Source: Paenibacillus sp. Soil766 (GTDB taxonomy: Bacteria; Bacillota; Bacilli; Paenibacillales; NBRC-103111). Taken from it: 64,000 bases of DNA. Of this stretch, positions 61,627 through 64,000 are shown in pieces (position 1 is the first letter of the stretch; each line of letters begins with the position of its first letter). The notes under the pieces were generated by a model, which had not been told where the DNA came from, did no database searches, and saw nothing but the letters and a program-made list of their open reading frames with translations. Both the position numbers and the translations under genes were made by a program. The stretch spans positions 21,242 to 85,241 of the forward strand of contig NZ_LMSJ01000003.1 in NCBI RefSeq assembly GCF_001428105.1, given 5' to 3'.

Positions 61627-63408
61627 TCAGCTCCTTATCAACGGCAGAATTAAGTTCAATTCCGTCCCCTCACCCAGCTTGGCATGCAGCTCTAACTGAA
61701 ATTGTTCGCCATAATTCAGCCGACATCGGGATAACACATTGCGAAGCCCGATACTTTGCCCCTCGGTACTGAGAATCGCAACAGAATCACCTGTTTTGAT
61801 CTCTTCTAGTAGACTTCGGACCAATTCAGCAGACATACCAATGCCATTATCCTTCACGGAGATCAGCAATTTATCCTCCTGCAACTTCGTCCTTAGGGTA
61901 ACCTGCGCGACGCCGTCCTTTTCTAAGCTATACTTCACCGCATTTTCTACCAGTGGTTGAATGATGAATTTCGCGATTAAGAACTGGTTTGCCGCGGGAT
62001 CTTCTTCAATCACAATCTGTAATCTTTCCTCATGCCTCAAATGAAGGATGAACAAATAATCCCGAATATATGCCATTTCTTCCACTACTCGGACCAAATC
62101 ACTACCCAGGTTGAGGGAATATCTCATCATTTTGCCCAAAGCTTCCGTCGCATCCATTACAAGGTCTTCCCTCTTCATCGCGGCAAGACCGCTAATGATT
62201 TCAAGCGTATTATTATAAAAATGCGGATTGATTTGCAGCAGCAGTGCTTTGTACTCGGCATTTTTCCTCCGCAAGTTCGTCTCGAACTCTGTCTCGATTA
62301 AATAGCGCAGCCGATGGGTCATCTGCTCGAACACCCTTGTCACATAGTTCACTTCACTATGGCCCTGCCCAACCTTCGGCATCACGTGCAGCGCCTGATG
62401 AAACTCCCCGCGCTCTACATGCCTCATTGCTCTCCCCATCACGCTCAGCGGCTTGGTAATGCCTGCGGACAGCCAAAAGGCTGTTAGTATCGCAACGATC
62501 AGCAACAAAAAGCTAACAACAAGCATCGTTTGGCGAATGTGTGTGATTTTTTCATACAATTCAGCCTCAGGCACACTTCCGATAATCGTCCAATTCTGAG
62601 CAGGCAGCTTGCGGAAAAAGAGCAGATTCGTCCCTCCTTTCGCCTCCATTGGAAAAATTCCACTAGCTTCCCCGTCAAAACGTGCATCGATCTGCTGAAG
62701 CCCCTTCCCCAGCATGTCCTTGTCTTCAGATAGATTCTGATCCAGCACACTGTTGCCGTCATGCGTCAGCAAAACGACCTTCCCCGTCTTCCCCACATGA
62801 ATCTTTTCAATGGCATTGCGAAGCAGGGTTGTTGGATAATTCACTTTGATGAAGCCCATATTTTTTAGCGATTGCAATTGTACGAGTGGGAAAAGGAAGC
62901 TATTAATCAATCGAGCTCTCATAAAATCATCCGACTGATCGACATCCTTGTGTGCGGTCGTCCAACGCTTGTTTTCATTCATAAAATCCTGAAACCACGC
63001 GCTGTTCTTGTAGGTTCTATCCTGCGTCCACACACCGCCAGCATCCTCGGCGAACGCACTGATCGAAATGCCACTGGAATTGTTCACCCCATAGGAGGAG
63101 AAATACTCTCGCAAACGTTGCTTCGTGAGAACGCGTTCCTGAATCGTACTATCTGGGTTCAAATGTACGGTCAACCAATCCTGCGTCGTTCTGGCGCTCA
63201 CCACCTGATTGCCCGTATCCTCGACCTGCGTAAGCAACGTCCCGACATGCGAGGCGAACTGCTCGATCGTTTGCGATGTTGAAGCTTCGATCGACGACTT
63301 GATTGACTTGGTCGCTTCTTCACTAAGGATATAGGCCAAAGTGGCAAAAGGGAGAAGCAATAGAACCGAGAAAACCGCCATCAAACGGCTCCTCAATGAG
63401 AAAAACAT
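61627..63408 (-). CDS. YesM-type sensor histidine kinase
   Basis: A 593-residue membrane kinase: helix near 10-30, extracellular sensor of about 250 residues, second helix near 285-305, HAMP, His_kinase domain with LLLQINPHFYNNTLEIISGL, ATPase domain with IIQPLVENAVKYS, and DNGIGMS and SIGLRNVLSRC. GGGGG lies 6 nt before the ATG. It is the kinase partner of the regulator 8 nt downstream. It presumably senses a fructan or sucrose fragment. Confidence 0.92.
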   Translation of the reverse strand: MFFSLRSRLMAVFSVLLLLPFATLAYILSEEATKSIKSSIEASTSQTIEQFASHVGTLLTQVEDTGNQVVSARTTQDWLTVHLNPDSTIQERVLTKQRLREYFSSYGVNNSSGISISAFAEDAGGVWTQDRTYKNSAWFQDFMNENKRWTTAHKDVDQSDDFMRARLINSFLFPLVQLQSLKNMGFIKVNYPTTLLRNAIEKIHVGKTGKVVLLTHDGNSVLDQNLSEDKDMLGKGLQQIDARFDGEASGIFPMEAKGGTNLLFFRKLPAQNWTIIGSVPEAELYEKITHIRQTMLVVSFLLLIVAILTAFWLSAGITKPLSVMGRAMRHVERGEFHQALHVMPKVGQGHSEVNYVTRVFEQMTHRLRYLIETEFETNLRRKNAEYKALLLQINPHFYNNTLEIISGLAAMKREDLVMDATEALGKMMRYSLNLGSDLVRVVEEMAYIRDYLFILHLRHEERLQIVIEEDPAANQFLIAKFIIQPLVENAVKYSLEKDGVAQVTLRTKLQEDKLLISVKDNGIGMSAELVRSLLEEIKTGDSVAILSTEGQSIGLRNVLSRCRLNYGEQFQLELHAKLGEGTELNLILPLIRS

Positions 63409-63474
63409 GTTATTCCCCCGTTCTGTCTGATCCTTTATATCATACCCCGGGCCGTCTGTCGTAACAACGACAAA

Positions 63475-63501
63475 GAGACGATCATTAAAATGATTCGTCT
63501 C
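63475..63501 (-). terminator. Hairpin between binding-protein and sensor kinase genes
   Basis: GAGACGAATCAT-TTTA-ATGATCGTCTC then TTTGTCG on the minus strand. Likely partial termination after the binding-protein gene. Confidence 0.65.
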
Positions 63502-63517
63502 ACTTATCTGGAGCTGC

Positions 63518-64000
63518 TTACTTCTTCTGTGCTAGAACATCTGCGTACGCTTTATCAATTGTCGTAATGGCATCTGCGATGGAAGCATCAATGTTTCTTT
63601 TGCCGATCGTGACATCCTCAAACATTTTGTTCACAGCATCTGACATTTGCGGGAAGATCGGCGTGATTGGGCGCGGTCTTCCGTACTTCTGATTCTGAAT
63701 AACGAAGATGTTCTTCGGATACTCATTCAGCTCAGGGAACGCCTTTGCAGAAGAATAACGGGATGGGATATCCTTCGTCATTCCTGCATACGTTTTCTGT
63801 CCTTCTTCCCCAGTAACCCAATTAATGAACTTCCAGGCTTCATCTGGATGCTTACTTTTCCCTGAAATACCGAGGGCCCAGCTGCCGTTGGCTACTGCTT
63901 GCGCTGTTCCTTTTGGCAATGGGGCAATATCATAGTCTTCACCCAATTTGAAATTAGGGAATTTCTCCTTCAAATTAGCCAAGGACCACGAGCCGTCAAT
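63518..64000 (-). CDS. Extracellular sugar-binding protein (partial, C-terminal part)
   Basis: The last 160 codons of a family 1 solute-binding protein; the gene continues beyond the window end. VANGSWALGISGKSKHPDEAWKFINWVTGEEGQ and MTKDIPSRYSSAKAF are typical of the C-terminal half. It lies upstream of the kinase/regulator pair in the fructan locus, whose importer otherwise lacks a binding protein, so it is probably that component. The N-terminal lipobox is outside the window. Confidence 0.85.
   Translation of the reverse strand: MDGSWSLANLKEKFPNFKLGEDYDIAPLPKGTAQAVANGSWALGISGKSKHPDEAWKFINWVTGEEGQKTYAGMTKDIPSRYSSAKAFPELNEYPKNIFVIQNQKYGRPRPITPIFPQMSDAVNKMFEDVTIGKRNIDASIADAITTIDKAYADVLAQKK

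Overview
The window reads as chromosomal DNA of a Paenibacillus-like bacterium (Bacillota, Paenibacillaceae). The evidence is three YesM/YesN-type two-component pairs, three CUT1 sugar importers each lacking its own ATPase, a giant S-layer-anchored GH10 xylanase, a GH66 cycloisomaltooligosaccharide glucanotransferase-like enzyme, GGAGG-type ribosome binding sites, frequent TTG/GTG starts and U-tailed terminators. There is no phage, plasmid or IS core, no CRISPR array and no recognised rRNA or tRNA gene.

Layout. 1-4660: a decayed CE15-like esterase, dihydrofolate reductase and a GNAT acetyltransferase on the minus strand, then an immune-inhibitor-A metalloprotease on the plus strand. 4725-19137: an alpha-1,6-glucan (dextran) locus with a secreted GH15 enzyme, a secreted GH66 enzyme, a cytoplasmic GH66 enzyme, an importer, and a divergent sensor kinase/regulator. 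19359-20831: a lone flippase. 20905-24681: an ssuADCB alkanesulfonate operon behind a leader with a terminator. 24869-35731: housekeeping and unknown genes, including SelO, DinB, a metal TIM-barrel/diiron pair, an NhaP-type antiporter and EcsAB. 35732-36734: a gene-poor stretch with a short, strongly promoted transcript and intergenic repeats. 37072-51516: a xylan locus with a broken GH30 xylanase, regulator/kinase, a 2097-residue GH10 xylanase and an LplABC-like importer. 51517-52234: repeats. 52235-64000: a fructan/sucrose locus with GH88, two GH32 enzymes, a wrecked fructokinase, two permeases, regulator/kinase and a binding protein running off the end. A Phd/RelE-type toxin-antitoxin module is inserted in this last locus.

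How the genes work together. Each glycan locus repeats one plan: a sensor kinase sees an extracellular sugar, an AraC-type regulator switches on a lipoprotein-permease-permease importer, and secreted glycosidases feed it. ATP is presumably supplied by a shared MsmX-like ATPase outside the window. The dextran locus looks like a two-compartment scheme: cyclise or cut outside, import, then cleave inside with a GH66 that has no export signal.

Three carbohydrate genes (CE15-like esterase, GH30 xylanase, fructokinase) carry internal deletions while their neighbours look intact. The other notable signals are a family of small covarying hairpin repeats with conserved 51-62 bp spacing at three intergenic sites, and the promoter/hairpin/22-codon ORF/terminator unit just upstream of ecsAB.
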